In this document: positions 48,831 to 60,887 of the stretch, piece after piece | How the letters are laid out: every line of letters begins with the position of its first letter | Position numbering within the stretch: the first letter of the stretch is position 1 | NCBI GenBank assembly: GCA_023159155.1 | Contig: JAJNNX010000011.1 | Span: 434,001-498,000, forward strand | Reading direction: 5' to 3' | Origin: Ustulina deusta | Lineage: Eukaryota > Ascomycota > Sordariomycetes > Xylariales > Xylariaceae | DNA length: 64,000 nucleotides | Program-made: the position numbers and the translations under genes | The notes under the pieces: model-generated | The model's input: only the letters and a program-made list of their open reading frames with translations | What the model was told of the DNA's origin: nothing | Database searches by the model: none

Positions 48831-51800
48831 AAAATAAAATATAATAAAACGCTATTTATTTTAACTATTTTTTTAAAAAAGGTTTTTTATTAGTATTGCT
48901 TTAAAAAAATCGGTTTTTATTAATATTTGCTTTTTAGGGTTAAAATATATAAAAAAAATAGCTTTTTTAAATAAGTCCTAAAGCTTTTTAAAAGCTTTTA
49001 TTATAAAATAGTCTAAAGAAATTTGATTTTTTTTTGTTTTAGTTGCGCTTTTTTTTAAATACTAGGTTAAAAAAGCAGCAATTTAGAAATACTTTTTAAT
49101 AAAACGCTAATAAAAGTTATAAAACCCCAAAAACTATTATAACTTATAATAAAAACTAGAAAATAATTATTATTTAATTATATTAATATAACTAAGGTTT
49201 ATTTTAATGCTTTAACTAGATATAATATATTTAAAAAATTTAAATTTTTTTTAATAAAACTAATATTTTAAAAGCTTAATATATAGCTTAGTATTTTAAA
49301 GTTTTTTAATAACTTTTTAAATATATTTTATATAAGATTTTTTATTTATAAAAAATATAAAAATATTATTTAAATATATAATATAAAATATATTTAAAAT
49401 ATTATTAAGTGCTTTATATATATAGTTTTAAAAAATAGTAAAAATATTATATAAACCTATAAATATAACTAAAAATTTGTAATAGCTATAACGCGTATAA
49501 AAAGCTATTTTTTATTTATTTATTTTTTTAATTCAGATATAATAATAAGCGTTTTTAAGATTGATTTTAGTAAATATTTTAGTATATACAAGTCTATTTA
49601 TTAATTCTAAAATAAAATAAAAATATAGCGATTTTTTTGTGTAATACGGTTAAGTTTTTTATAGTTTATATATAGTTTTAAACTTTTATTTTTTTTAAAA
49701 ATAAATAAAATAAAAGCTCTAGCTAGGTTTTTAGATTTTTATATTTTTTTGTTAGCTATTATTTCTATAAGTTATTTTTAAAGTTTTTTAAGTTTGTTTT
49801 AGGCTAATAAATAAATAGAATAATAAAGTATTATAATATTATTTTATAGATTAATTGCTAAGTTTTTTTATTTAGAGTATAAAAAAATACTAGCTTTATT
49901 AGTATTAAAAAAATTAGCTAAATTATAAAATTTTAGTAGAACATTTTTAAAACTAGTGCAATTTTTTTTAGTTTTTAATTTTTTTAATTAAAAAGGTTTA
50001 AAAAAGTATATAATAGCTTAGAATATTTTTTATTTTTATAAGCCCTAGCAAATTAATAAGCTATAACTAACTTAAAGTACTTAAGCTTTAAGCTATAAAA
50101 CTAGCAATTCAAACTTGAATTAAATATAATTTTTTGGTTTTTTAGTATAGTTTAAAAAAAAAGTACTAGATTTTTTTTTAATTAATTATTTTAGTTAATA
50201 GTAATATAAGTATACCGAAATTTTTAAGTTACTTTATAATTATTAATAAGTTTATAAGTAATTTAATAAGCGTTATAACTAAGAAATTTATTTCTAATAA
50301 TATATTATAAAATATAAATATAAAATAAAGCTTTTTTTAGTTTGTTATATAAAATAAAAATATAACTAATATAATTATATTTAGCATAAAAATCTAAATT
50401 AATAAATATTTTTAATAGGGGTTTTTTTGGGTTAATAAAATAAATATTATATAAAGTATAAAATCGATACAAAATAAGTATAAAAAGCTATAGTTTTAGC
50501 TTAGGCTTTATAGCTAAAACTAAAACTATTTTTTGTTTTTTTAATTATTATTTAAATATTTATTAAAATGTGCTAAAAAATTATATAAATAATTTTAGTC
50601 CAAATAATAGTTATTTTTTTATAAATAGTAAAATATATTAGAGTTTTTTTATTTTTAATTTAATTAAGTTTTTTAAATCTAACATTTTTGATTTTTTAAT
50701 AAGTATTATTAGTTAGGTTTTTTATAGTTATAACTAATATAATTTGTTTTTTTATAATTAAAGCAAAAAAAGTTCTAAGTATTATTACTTTGTTTTAGGC
50801 AATTATTAAAGTTATTTTATAGCTGTTTTTAAAGTATATTAAGGGTATATTAACTAAAGTATTTAAAAAATAATAATTTTTTAAATATATAATTATTAAA
50901 GGGTTGCTAATTTAGATAAGGTTATTTTAGCTAGTTATAGTACTAATAACTATTTTAGCTTCGAACTATATTATAGTACTTTTAGCTTTAGCAAAAATAA
51001 TTTTTATTATTAAAATATTTCTGCTTAGGAAAGCTTTAGTATTATTATTAATTTTAAGGTTTATTAGTATTAGTTCGGTTAATATTTAAATATAAAAGTT
51101 TTTATTAAAGCTTTATAGTTTTAAAAGCAAAAATTTTTAATTTTTAATAATATTATACTATATTTATTGTTGCTAATTTTTTTTAAAATAACAAATTATT
51201 AAAATTTATAATTTTTTGTTAGAGTAGATCGGTTAGTTTTTAGTAATATAATATAGCTTTTTTATTATTGCTTTATTATTTTTTTTAAATCTTAATTTAA
51301 AACAAATATTAATTAAATATTTTAAAGTTTTAATTGGCTTATTGTTAAGCTTTTTTTAATTACTAGCTAATACTTATAGCAAAAAAAATTAATTAGCAAA
51401 TTAAAGTTTTGGTTTAGTTAGCGACAGTTTTTTAATTAGATTTATAAAAAAAGTAATTTTAACGCGTTTTTTTTTTAAAAAGAATTTAATACTAGTTTTT
51501 ATAATTTTGGTTTATTTTACTAATTATATAAATAATTTAAATTTAGGTTTATTAGAACTTTTTTTATAAATTTTTAAATATAGTTTTTAGTTTTTTAATT
51601 TATTTAATTTATTAGTTATAAATAAACTATATAGTAAACAAAAAATATTTAAATTTTAAAAAACAATTAAAATTAACGTTTAATTTTTTATTATTATTAT
51701 AACGTTTATAATAATAAAATAATTAATAATTAGAACTACTTAGATTTAATTTGTTAAATAATAATAAAAAAAATAAAAAAGTAAGTAATAAACTAGAATT

Positions 51801-52300
51801 AAAAAAGTTATATTATTTTTAGTACTAAATTTTGCGTTTTAAGTAAAAAATATAAAAAAAATATAAAAAGTTAAAAAATTTAAAGTTTTTTAGATCTTTA
51901 GCTTTTTTTTAATACTTATGTTTTTTAAGTTTTTGTTTTAATATTAATTTATATATACTTATAAATTAAGATTCTTTTAATTTAAAAGTAGGTTATTTTT
52001 ATTTTTTTAGCTATTTATTTATTTTTTTAAGTTTTGCTTTAAACTAAGTGTTTTATTATAATAAAAATTAATTAATACTTTTAAGTTATAAAATATTATT
52101 ATTATTTTAGTAACTAAGTATTAAATTATTACTAAGCTTTAATTTTTAATTTTTATTTAGAAAAAAATTAGTATAGCTTTATTAGCTATTTATAGCTAAT
52201 TTGTTTTTTTTAAGAAGTATTAATTTAGTTAATAGTCCGGGTCTTTTAGAAGCTATTATATAAATATATTATAAGTAATTTTAAAAAAAAGCTTTAGAAT

Positions 52301-52479
52301 TATTATAAATAAGAAGTTTATAAAGTCAAGTATAATATATAAAAAGATAAGTTATATATTTAGTAAGGTTAGCTTATAAAACTAAAGCTTATAAAAAGAA
52401 GATTTTTTATCAAAATGGGTGCGGATATAGTATGTATATATAGTAAGTATGCACTAGTCCTAGTATGCTAGGCATGATA
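52301..52479 (-). repeat. LTR of the Gypsy element (5' side of the element)
   Basis: 179 bp, TATTATAAATAAG ... GGCATGATA. Differences from the other LTR are mostly G-to-A/C-to-T. Confidence 0.85.
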
Positions 52480-54543
52480 ATTAAAAATTAAACTACTTAA
52501 AAAAACTATATTAAAGCATAAATCAGTCAAATTGCTACTTAGTTATTGTTTTATTTATATAATTTATATATAGCAAGTTAAGCAAAAATTATAATAATAA
52601 ACGCTATATATAAATAAAGCTAAAAATAAAGACGTACTAGAAGCAGAAGAAACAGAAACTAAAAATATAATTAAGGTTAGAACATCTTAATATTTAATAA
52701 AAATACTAAGGTTGGCTATAAATACCATATTGTACTATAAATAATAGCTTCGAAAGTTGGTAGGTGGCTATTTTGGTGGCTGGGTTGCGATGGGGTGGTT
52801 CGCAAGGGGGGGTGTTAGCTTATAGTTTTACTTGACTTGATCGGTTCCATGTGTAAAAGCTTGCTTCTGTATAAAAGCCATGGATATGCGACAAAACAGC
52901 AAAGCATCCACGTTGCTTCCAAGATAAGGCCCATGCGAGTTAAATAGCTCGAAAATCCCCACACGTAACCAGGCGCTGTGTTGCAGATCGCCTTATCATC
53001 ACTTAGTAAATCAAGCGAAATAGGCTTACCCTTGTAGCACACGCAGTTACCAAGACCGTTAAAGGAGTTAGATTTCGGGTAAGCCGAGCAGTTGAAACCA
53101 ACATCGAGAAAAGGGGCCTCGAGAGGAATCAAGCTGTCGTTGAGTCGAATTGTAGAATTGTAGGGGACAACCCCCGGCCCTAATTGAATAGATTCGTTGA
53201 GAACAAAGAGAGACCAGTAAGCGATTCCTGGTGCCGATTTGTTGTATGGGTAGATATTCGCAATTTCCTCCTGTGTCAAGGGCTCCTCTAGTGTAACTGC
53301 GCGGACTTTTGAATAAAGGCCATACAGAGAATAATCCTTACATTTGGATGTGGTATTAGATGACCAGTCTAAGGTTACCGGTGCATCTGAAGTGTTCCGT
53401 CTGTTTAAGGTCATCGTCCCGTCTGCTTCAAATGAAGTTGTTCGATTTAAAGTTGTTTCCCATCCGGAATCGACCCATCCACGAGTGTCCAAACCGATTT
53501 GTAGGAACTGTCGGGCAAGTGCGTCTACATGAAAAACATTAGTTAAACGACACCTTTCGCAACACTGCAATTAGTGCAGGACTCACACCTCTGGATGCTC
53601 ATAAAATTTTCAGAGCTTTTCTCCTCCGCGACTGCTAGAAAGTCCCAGAGAGTGCTTTCCGCGGATTTGACTCTCCAGCCGCTGGAACCATATTGTAGAT
53701 CATACGCCCTCTGGTCACTGCTTAGGCAGGAGTCATTTTTTTGGCGTGATGAAGCCCGCTGAGAATGAGATAGGATGGCCGAGAAGTTAGGGCCGACTTC
53801 GACATGTGGAGTGGATAATCCGAGCCTCATGGGATCCAATACCCAGCAAGGAGATAAATTTTCACTGTTCAATGGAACGATCTCATCTCCGGGCATAGCA
53901 TAAAGCTTACGTATCCAGTGGCAGTGCCCCATATTAGAGAAAAAAGGAGAGTGTACGCGAGGGTGTAGATGAGCAAGATGGTACAGAGCAAGATAGAATA
54001 GCTCTTCGTCAGATGCAACGTCTTTAAGAGTTCCAAGAGGGTTTCGACTGAAGCTTTCGAGAAGGATAGGGTAATGTAATAGGGATATGCCACAGTAGAG
54101 ATCTCCATTGCGAGAACTAGAAGAGGATAGATAACGCAACGATAGAGGATCCAACCATGAAGGAGTCGCCCACCTTGACCAATGACTGTGTCCCACGTCG
54201 CGTCGATGACCTTTGCTTGAGTGAATGTAAAATTGCCATAGGTAAGGTCCAGAGACAATTTCTGTTCCGCTGCGCTGGATCCAAAGTCGGTACAACTGGG
54301 GTTAATATCACTTGAGGTTTGATCTAGTGGGATCCGTTTCGCCCGGACGACTTCACTGATGATAATGAATGCGATTGATCCAACCAGAAACGCCAGGGTG
54401 CTGAAAATATGGTATTTAGTCGACAACCAGCGATTAAACACCGAAAAATGGTAGTTGTACTTGTCGGCCAGACGTTTTTTAGATGAAATTGATGCCACGT
54501 CTTCATCGTCGATGTGCGCTATTGATTCAGCGCTGGATTCCAT

Positions 54544-54994
54544 TGGTAAAGCTAGGCATGCACCAATACATGAGTAAGAAGTTTGGAATATGAAGACGCT
54601 ATTTGGAGAGTGGTGATGTGTATTCGGCCGACATGTATGCAAGCTAGATGGTTCTGGTCAATGGCGTATGCATTTGCTTGATTGTTGCCTTAGATGTGTC
54701 TTAGTTGCCTGCTAAGGGATGCTCGGGCGTTTATGTATATTAGCTGGTCTATAAGATCCCCTAGAAGTTAGGAAAGGTAGTTTTTCCCTTAAGAGTTCCA
54801 TCTAAGCTTACCCCTAACAGGTGGGATCCCTACATCTAAGCCACAAGCTGTGCAGATGCTGTGATACTTGGCGCGTTATTTCATTCCTCCTTTGTACGCC
54901 TTGCACGACGAAGCCTCATAGGCAGCCCCCAGCCCATGGCCACCCACTGAGTCCGATAGGTCCCTAGCATGCGCCGTGGGTGGCAATGCGTGTA
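54544..54994. other. 5' flank of the split membrane-protein gene
   Basis: Promoter-side sequence with an alternative upstream in-frame ATG at 54642. Nothing else was recognised. Confidence 0.45.
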
Positions 54995-55030
54995 TTGAAG
55001 TGGGCAACTGTAAATAATCGTTCACGATTG

Positions 55031-55278
55031 TGTCGGATTAAGTGGTGGCTAGGTAGTGATGCGAGCCACATAGTGGCTAGTGAGAGGTGCCCTTATAGGG
55101 GGTATGCCCTTAGCAAATAGAGCGTTATATGGCTGAATGAGTGGATCCACACCTAACTGTATAAAGGATATATATGTATGTAGGGTGTAGAATACACCTA
55201 TAGAGACCTAGAACAACAATAATACAACAGACCTTCTGCGGGCAATATGTGGCAAGATTACTAGTGCTAAATCTAACA
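55031..55278 (+). repeat. 5' LTR of family A copy 2
   Basis: 248 bp, TGTCGGATTAAGTGG ... GCTAAATCTAACA. Confidence 0.85.
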
Positions 55279-58200
55279 ATTAAAAGTCTTATTAATACTT
55301 TATATTTTATTGCTAGCGAGCTTTTTATTAGTATATATATTTGTTAGCAATTTATTTAAAATATTTTATTGCGAGCGCTTCAAATAGCGCTAGCAAGCTT
55401 TTTAATAATAGAACTAGAATACTATTAATTCTTTTGCTATATAACTTATAGCAAACAATCCAAATATATAATTTATATATATAAATATTTTATTACAAAT
55501 ATTATAAATACTAATAATAAATATTTTTTTTATAGCAAGCAATCCTATTAGATCTAGTAATTTTATTAGTTCTAGCTATATATTTATTATAATAACTATA
55601 ATAACTAATTTTAATTTATTTAATAATTTTTTATTATAAAAAAAAGATTTTATTATTAGTACTTATAGCTATAACTTATAAAATTATATAATATTTATAA
55701 ATTAAGCTTTATAGCTTATAGTACTAAAAGTGCTAATAATTAATAAATTTTTTTTAAACTTAAATATTAATTTTTTTATTACTATATATATAGATTTTAC
55801 TACTATTAAAAAACGCTTATATTAATATATTAAATAATACTATAATATAGTTTTTAAATATTATAATATTTATTATACTAAAGTTACTAAACTTGCTAAA
55901 TAAATATAAAAAATAGTTTATCCTAATTATTAATTAATTTATATAAAAATAATCCAAACTATTAATTAGTAATATAATAATTTAAAAAAGCTTAGTAATA
56001 TAATATAAATAGCTTTAAAGTTTAAATATAAATATAAATATATAGTATTTATTAATATATTAATTAGAAAATATATTATAAACTTTATTAAATAGACTAA
56101 TACGTAGCTAAACAAAGTTATTAAAATCTATATTAAAGGGTTTAAAATAAACACTTTTAAACTAGTTACTAATCTAAAAAAAGCTTTTTAAAAGTCCTAT
56201 TTAAACTAGACTATATTGTTTAAGTCTATATATTGTACTACTATAATAAACAATACTTTAAAATATTAGACTATAGCTACTAAGCTATATTAAAAAGCTA
56301 ATATATAAAACTTCTTAAGAACTGCTAGAAAAAGCGTCTAGTTAGTATTTATTACTAAGGGCAAAAAGCCTAAAAAGCCTAAAATATTTAAAAAATCTAG
56401 TGCTAATAGTAATAGTAATAATTATAACAGTGGCAACAGCAATCGCAAAGATAGCAAGCCTGCCAGTCACCCTAAATCTGATTACAATAGCAAAAACAGC
56501 AATAGCAAGGATAGCAAGCCTGCTAATCACTCTAAATTTGATTATTTATTTAAAAGTAATAAATAGTAGCCTAGCAGTAGCAAAAAAAGCTCTAAACATA
56601 TTTTTACTAAGCGCTATTGCGCTAATATATATATTTAAGCCAAAAAAAAAAACTTTAATATAATAGATTATATGTTTTATTATAGCTATTACTTAGAAAC
56701 ATACTGCTAGTACGTTTTTTTAAAGCTTAGACCTAATAAATAGGTTTCTAACCCTATAACTAAGTAACTAGCTAGTTAGCAAATAAAGCGTAATAAAAGC
56801 GCCCAGCGTACTTTTAAAAAAGTATAAAAATAACTAGACTTGCGCTAAAAAAGTAATCTTTTATAAACTAAAAAAGTAGCAATTATACAATTACTTTGCT
56901 AAGCACTAACAAGATCTACTTGGCTAAGGGTACCTAATACTTAATATTTACTAGCTAAAAGAGTGGCGATTATCTTACAAAATATTAATAAGATCTAAAG
57001 GCTAGTACTTAGTATTTATTAGTTAAAAAAGTAGCAATTACTTTATAAGTTGCTAACAAGATCTAACTAGCTAAAAGTACTGCTTTATATCCGATTATAG
57101 CTATTAAATCTTAATAAAGGCTTTATTATAACAAAAAAAGAAAAACTTTTAAAAGAACTTATTAATTGCTTTATAACTAATTATAGCTATTAAATATTAT
57201 TAAAAGCTTTATAATAGTAAAAAAGGAAATATTTTTATAAAGCTTATTATATGTAATATATAAGTACGTTTTATAGTACTGCTTTATAACTAATTATAGC
57301 TATTAAATCTTATTAAAAGCTTTACTAGCAAAAAAAAAAAAATTTTATAAAGCTTATTATATATAATATATAAGTATGTTTTATGCTAAACTATTATATA
57401 ACTAATTATAGCTATTAAATTTTATTAAAAGTTCTATTATAACAAAAAAAAAATTATTTTTATAGAACTTATTATATACTATATATTTATTACAGCTATT
57501 AAATACTATTAAAAGCATAATAAAAAGAAAAATGCTTTTATAAAGCTTACTATATGCTATATATAAATATGATCTATAATACTGCTATACTAGCAAAAAA
57601 AGAAATATTTTTATAAAATTTATTATATATAATACATAAGTATGTTCTGCGCTAAACCGCTTTATAACTAATTATAGCTATTAAATATTATTAAAAGTTC
57701 TACTATAATAAAAAAAAATAAGTTATTAAAAAGCTTTTAATATATAATATATAAGTGTATAGAAAGGCTTTTAAATACTTTATTATATATTTACTATAGT
57801 AACTAAAAACTATTAAAAATATATTATAATATTATAAAAAAAGCCTTTATAAAGCCTACTATATATACGTTATAAGTGCTAAACACTATTAAATATATTG
57901 TTAGACCTATTATAACTTATTATTATAGCTACTAAGTACTATTAAAAGTAGTGCAATAAAAGAAATGCCTTTATAGAGCTTATTATATACTATATATAAA
58001 TATATCCTATAATACTACTACTATAACTTATTATAGCTATTATATACTATTAAAAGCTTTATAAAAATACTAATATAAAAAGAAACGCTTTTTTAAAAGC
58101 TTATTATTATTTATAATAAGTACTAATAATAAATTTATTACTATATTAATAAACTATAAAATTGGCCTGCAACTATATATTTAAGCTTTATATATTTTAA

Positions 58201-58750
58201 CTAAAAAATTATACCAAAATTATATATTAAGCTTTATATATTTTAATTAAAAGATTAATATAGCTACAAATTACTAAAGTTATATATTTAAGCGTTATAT
58301 TTTTATTTTAGAAATTGCACTAATAAAATAGTATTATAGACTAGGAATAAAGATAGCTATATTAATAAACCTACAAATATTACTTTTAGTTAATAAAAAT
58401 GTATTAATACCAAAAATAAAAATTATCAAAACAAGTATATTAACGCTAAAAATAAAGATTGTTAATAAAAACGTATTATTATTAAATATAAAGATCACTA
58501 TATTTGAAAAATTGCTTATAAATACCTATATATATATAAAGGACTGCTATATCTGCCTAATATAAGCGTATTAACGCTAAATACCAAGATTACAATATAT
58601 ATATATTTATTTCTAACCAAAACAAGCTTACTAGTATTCTATATCAAGATTGCTACGTACTAATACGGACTAATACATACCTATATGCTACCTTTGAATA
58701 TAATTATATAAATAAGCAAGGCTACTGGAGTGGCCTTACCTAAAGGGGTG

Positions 58751-59844
58751 TGTTGGATTAAGTGGTGGCTAGGTAGTGATGCGAGCTATATAGTGGCTAG
58801 TGAGAGGTGCTTTTATAGGGGGTATGCCCTTAGCAAATAGAGCGTTATATGGCTAAATAAGTGGATCTATACCTTATCTCAGCGCTCAGACCAGCTAGCG
58901 CGTTCATTGTGGCTAATGGTACATGGCCCCACTAGCCTAAATTTCTAACCAATCATATTTTTTTCTAATTTTTCTACCTAAGCAACGCGTAGCTAGTCTA
59001 AGTACTTGATACAGACCTAATTGTAAGTGGGTATACAGAATAATACAGCTAGGCCAGTATAAACCAAATAGGTCAAAAAATAACTTTATTACACTTGCTA
59101 AAAAAACTATATTCGGAGGATAGCCTTATAATTGCAAGCCTTGCTATATTTTTTTTAATTTAATTAAAGGTTGTTTAGTTTATTAAAAAAAGAAGTATAT
59201 ATATATAGTATATTAATCGAAACCCTAAAAATATATTATAATAACTTGACCTAAATAAATAAATAAAAATATTCTAAGGGTTTTATAGCTAGTTTTATTT
59301 TTAAACAAAAATTAGTATATAATTTAGAATACTTTTAAGCAAGTTATTAAAAATAGGGCGTTAATTTATTTGCATATACCTTTTTATTTTTTAACGTATT
59401 AAAATATTATAATACTTCTAAATATAAAAACTATATAAAAAATTAATAGAAAGTAATTAAATTATTTACTTAGCCCCGGACGTTGCCCGTTTATTTTTAT
59501 TTATTTTATTAAATATGTAATAATAGAATGTTTAAAATAAACTTTTTAGATTTGTATGGGCCGCATATACCCTCTTAGACTTTTTCCGCATCAAGTACTC
59601 AGACGTCCTTCATAGGTCTTTTTGTATAGGCCCATATTATACCGCTACAGGCCCACAAAACCTCAAGAATATGTATTATGGGCCTATGTGGGGCGTCTGA
59701 CACTGAGATAATCTATACCTAACTGTATGAGGGATATATATGTATGTAGGGTGTAGAATATACCTATAGAGACCTAGAACAACAACAATATAACAGACCT
59801 TTTGCGGGCAATACGTGGCGAGATCGCTAGTGCTAAATCTGACA
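58751..59844 (+). repeat. 3' LTR of family A copy 2, interrupted
   Basis: LTR halves 58751-58874 and 59711-59844 are separated by an 836-bp TIR element. Together, minus one target copy, they again give 248 bp. Confidence 0.82.
58875..59710. mobile_element. 836-bp TIR element with 8-10-bp target duplication
   Basis: The ends TATCTCAGCGCTCAGAC and, in reverse, TATCTCAGTGTCAGAC form imperfect ~16-bp TIRs. The flanking direct repeat is ATCTATACCT (58865-58874, 59711-59720), 10 bp, or 8 bp if the element ends in AT. That size fits Mutator-like (9-10 bp) or hAT (8 bp) elements. Both ends are GC-normal while the middle (about 59100-59470) is AT-saturated. There is no ORF, so it is non-autonomous. 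Confidence 0.72.
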
Positions 59845-60114
59845 GATTGGTCTCAATGTAATAGTGCCCATATACTAGGAGATAGGCCGGACCTATACTT
59901 CCTAGTATAGTAACCACTTTAATCTCTTAGGGCATCCGTTGATCAAGAGCATGGGAGTAAGAAAATCAATTCTTAATACTGCCCATCCTCTTGTGTGATG
60001 ATAATTCTAGCTGGTGTCAAGAACAATGCTCATGGTGTTTTCTCTCCATACTAGCATAGCCACCGAGTGGCTCAAGCACGTACTCATCCTCGTGACCCAC
60101 TCACACCACTTCAG

Positions 60115-60887
60115 TATTAATAGCTTTCGCACTACAAGTGCATATAGATTAGATCAATACTGCCACAGTATGCATATCATAATTAGCTGCAGACAGCTCA
60201 AGCGCCCGACTTGACTACGTACTACTTTTGCTACTACTGTTGCACAGTTCTATTCCGTGAAAATCATATTATGAATAGGGGCTAGTTTGTTATATACAGA
60301 CTGCGTATAGCTGATTACACTCCCACTCCATAACACCTCGCTACCTAGCCAACAAGTTATCAAAGGAACTCGAATTGAATGGCCTAACATCAAAATTAAG
60401 CCTTTCCCCATTTTTCTCGCCGCCTCAGCCTATACGAATCCCTTAGAAGTGCTTAGTGGTAGTTATGACTGTAACAGTTGCGGCTATAGTGGGATGCAAG
60501 TGTGCGCGGTGTTATCCCGGCTGTGTTCGATACTGGGTCGCTTGTCGATCTAGAGCGCGCACTGATATTTGCACAGCTAGGCATATACCTAGGTACTTGT
60601 AGCTGTGAAGAAATAACCCTTTTTGGCGTCGCCAATTGCTTTTTGGGTTCTTTTTCATATGTACCCTACTATGTTTGAGGAAATCTCTCGTCAGATTTAA
60701 GTTCCGCTCTCAGATTAAAACACGTAGAGCTTGATATATTCATCATAATTGCTTGCTCGCATCCGCATCAAGATTTCGGAAGCCGGCCACGCCATCTTCA
60801 TCCATGAACGCCTCCTTAGCCAACACGCTTCTTTCCCCATTTAATCCTCCCCGGAAACAAATGCGGCCACGAGAGGTCGTGGGATCG
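60115..60887. other. Repeat-block border; no gene seen
   Basis: Transition from the repeat nest to normal genic composition. A segment near 60180-60250 loosely matches 12730-12800. No supported gene. Confidence 0.4.

Larger units (their letters stand above)
44603..52479 (-). mobile_element. Ty3/Gypsy LTR retrotransposon (7877 bp, RIP-damaged)
   Basis: LTRs of 179 bp lie at 44603-44781 and 52301-52479, with a perfect ATTAA target duplication (44598-44602, 52480-52484). On the minus strand, stop-riddled reverse transcriptase remains are visible near 49760-49530 (LINRLVYTKIFTKINLKNAY, the region equivalent to KIFTKIDLRNAY). An integrase core remnant lies near 47700-47480 (INYILVIINKFTKLIYLFP). 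RT before integrase places it in Ty3/Gypsy. Gag would lie at 51-52 kb but is unreadable. The element is inserted in the second Fot1-like copy. Confidence 0.88.
39390..52820 (+). mobile_element. Fot1/pogo-like DNA transposon, copy 2, interrupted by two LTR elements
   Basis: The left TIR starts at 39390 (AGCTAATACCCCCCC) and the right ends at 52820 (GGGGGGGTGTTAGCT), with TA at 39388-39389 and 52821-52822. Its own sequence is 39390-39407, 43070-44602 and 52485-52820, about 1.89 kb once the insertions and their duplicated targets are removed. That matches the 1923-bp first copy, and the subterminal sequences agree (AAAAACG at the left, CCAAAATAGCC at the right). The transposase remnant reads rightward from about 43216. 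It is heavily A/T-shifted. Confidence 0.88.
38947..54543 (-). pseudogene. Multi-pass membrane-protein gene split by a transposon nest
   Basis: The 5' part runs from ATG 54543 to 52821. The 3' part, 39387 to the stop at 38947 (146 codons), lies beyond the nest. Removing 39390-52820 plus one TA copy gives an unbroken frame across the site (AAA-ACT-ATA-CGC-CTT-CTA). The N-terminal half has membrane spans near FSTLAFLVGSIAFIIISEVV, GWILYRCVIYPLLVLAM and SILLCTILLIYTLAYTLLF, and the motif WDTVIGQGGR. A glycosylation-rich ectodomain follows, then a last span (GLILEATWMLCCFVAYPWLL) and a cytosolic tail. An in-phase intron (GTGAGT...TGTAG) lies at about 53527-53588. At 53910 the frame changes: either a 1-nt shift or a 152-nt intron 53910-53759 with good branch and acceptor signals. 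The family looks like the large uncharacterised ascomycete membrane-protein group. The coding sequence is disrupted either way. Confidence 0.88.
55031..59844 (+). mobile_element. LTR retrotransposon family A, copy 2
   Basis: LTRs lie at 55031-55278 and 58751-59844 (the latter interrupted). The target duplication GATTG is perfect (55026-55030, 59845-59849). Without the 836-bp insertion and its duplicated target it is about 3.97 kb. On the plus strand at 56400-56570 a gag-like Asn/Ser/Lys repeat is still readable (NSNRKDSKPASHPKSD, then NSKDSKPANHSKFDY). This sets the element's orientation as plus, opposite to copy 1. No pol motifs were recognised. Confidence 0.85.
54995..60114. mobile_element. 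MITE family M copy interrupted by an LTR element
   Basis: The left end TTGAAGTGGGCAACTG at 54995 and the right end ACACCACTTCAG at 60114 are flanked by TA (54993-54994, 60115-60116). The MITE's own sequence is only 54995-55030 plus 59850-60114, about 300 bp, equal to the uninterrupted copies. The signature AGGAGATAGGCCGGACCTA lies at about 59880. Confidence 0.78.

Noticed and set aside
35876..52820. Starship or Helitron giant element
   Set aside because: Clear 44-bp TIRs, TA duplications and a 1.9-kb unit length explain the ends; no tyrosine recombinase or Rep/helicase trace and no TTAC-type target.
56342..56663. Ile/Ala-rich hydrophobic ORFs on both strands
   Set aside because: They are shadow frames of the Asn/Ser/Lys-rich gag-like repeat read in the plus frame at the same place.
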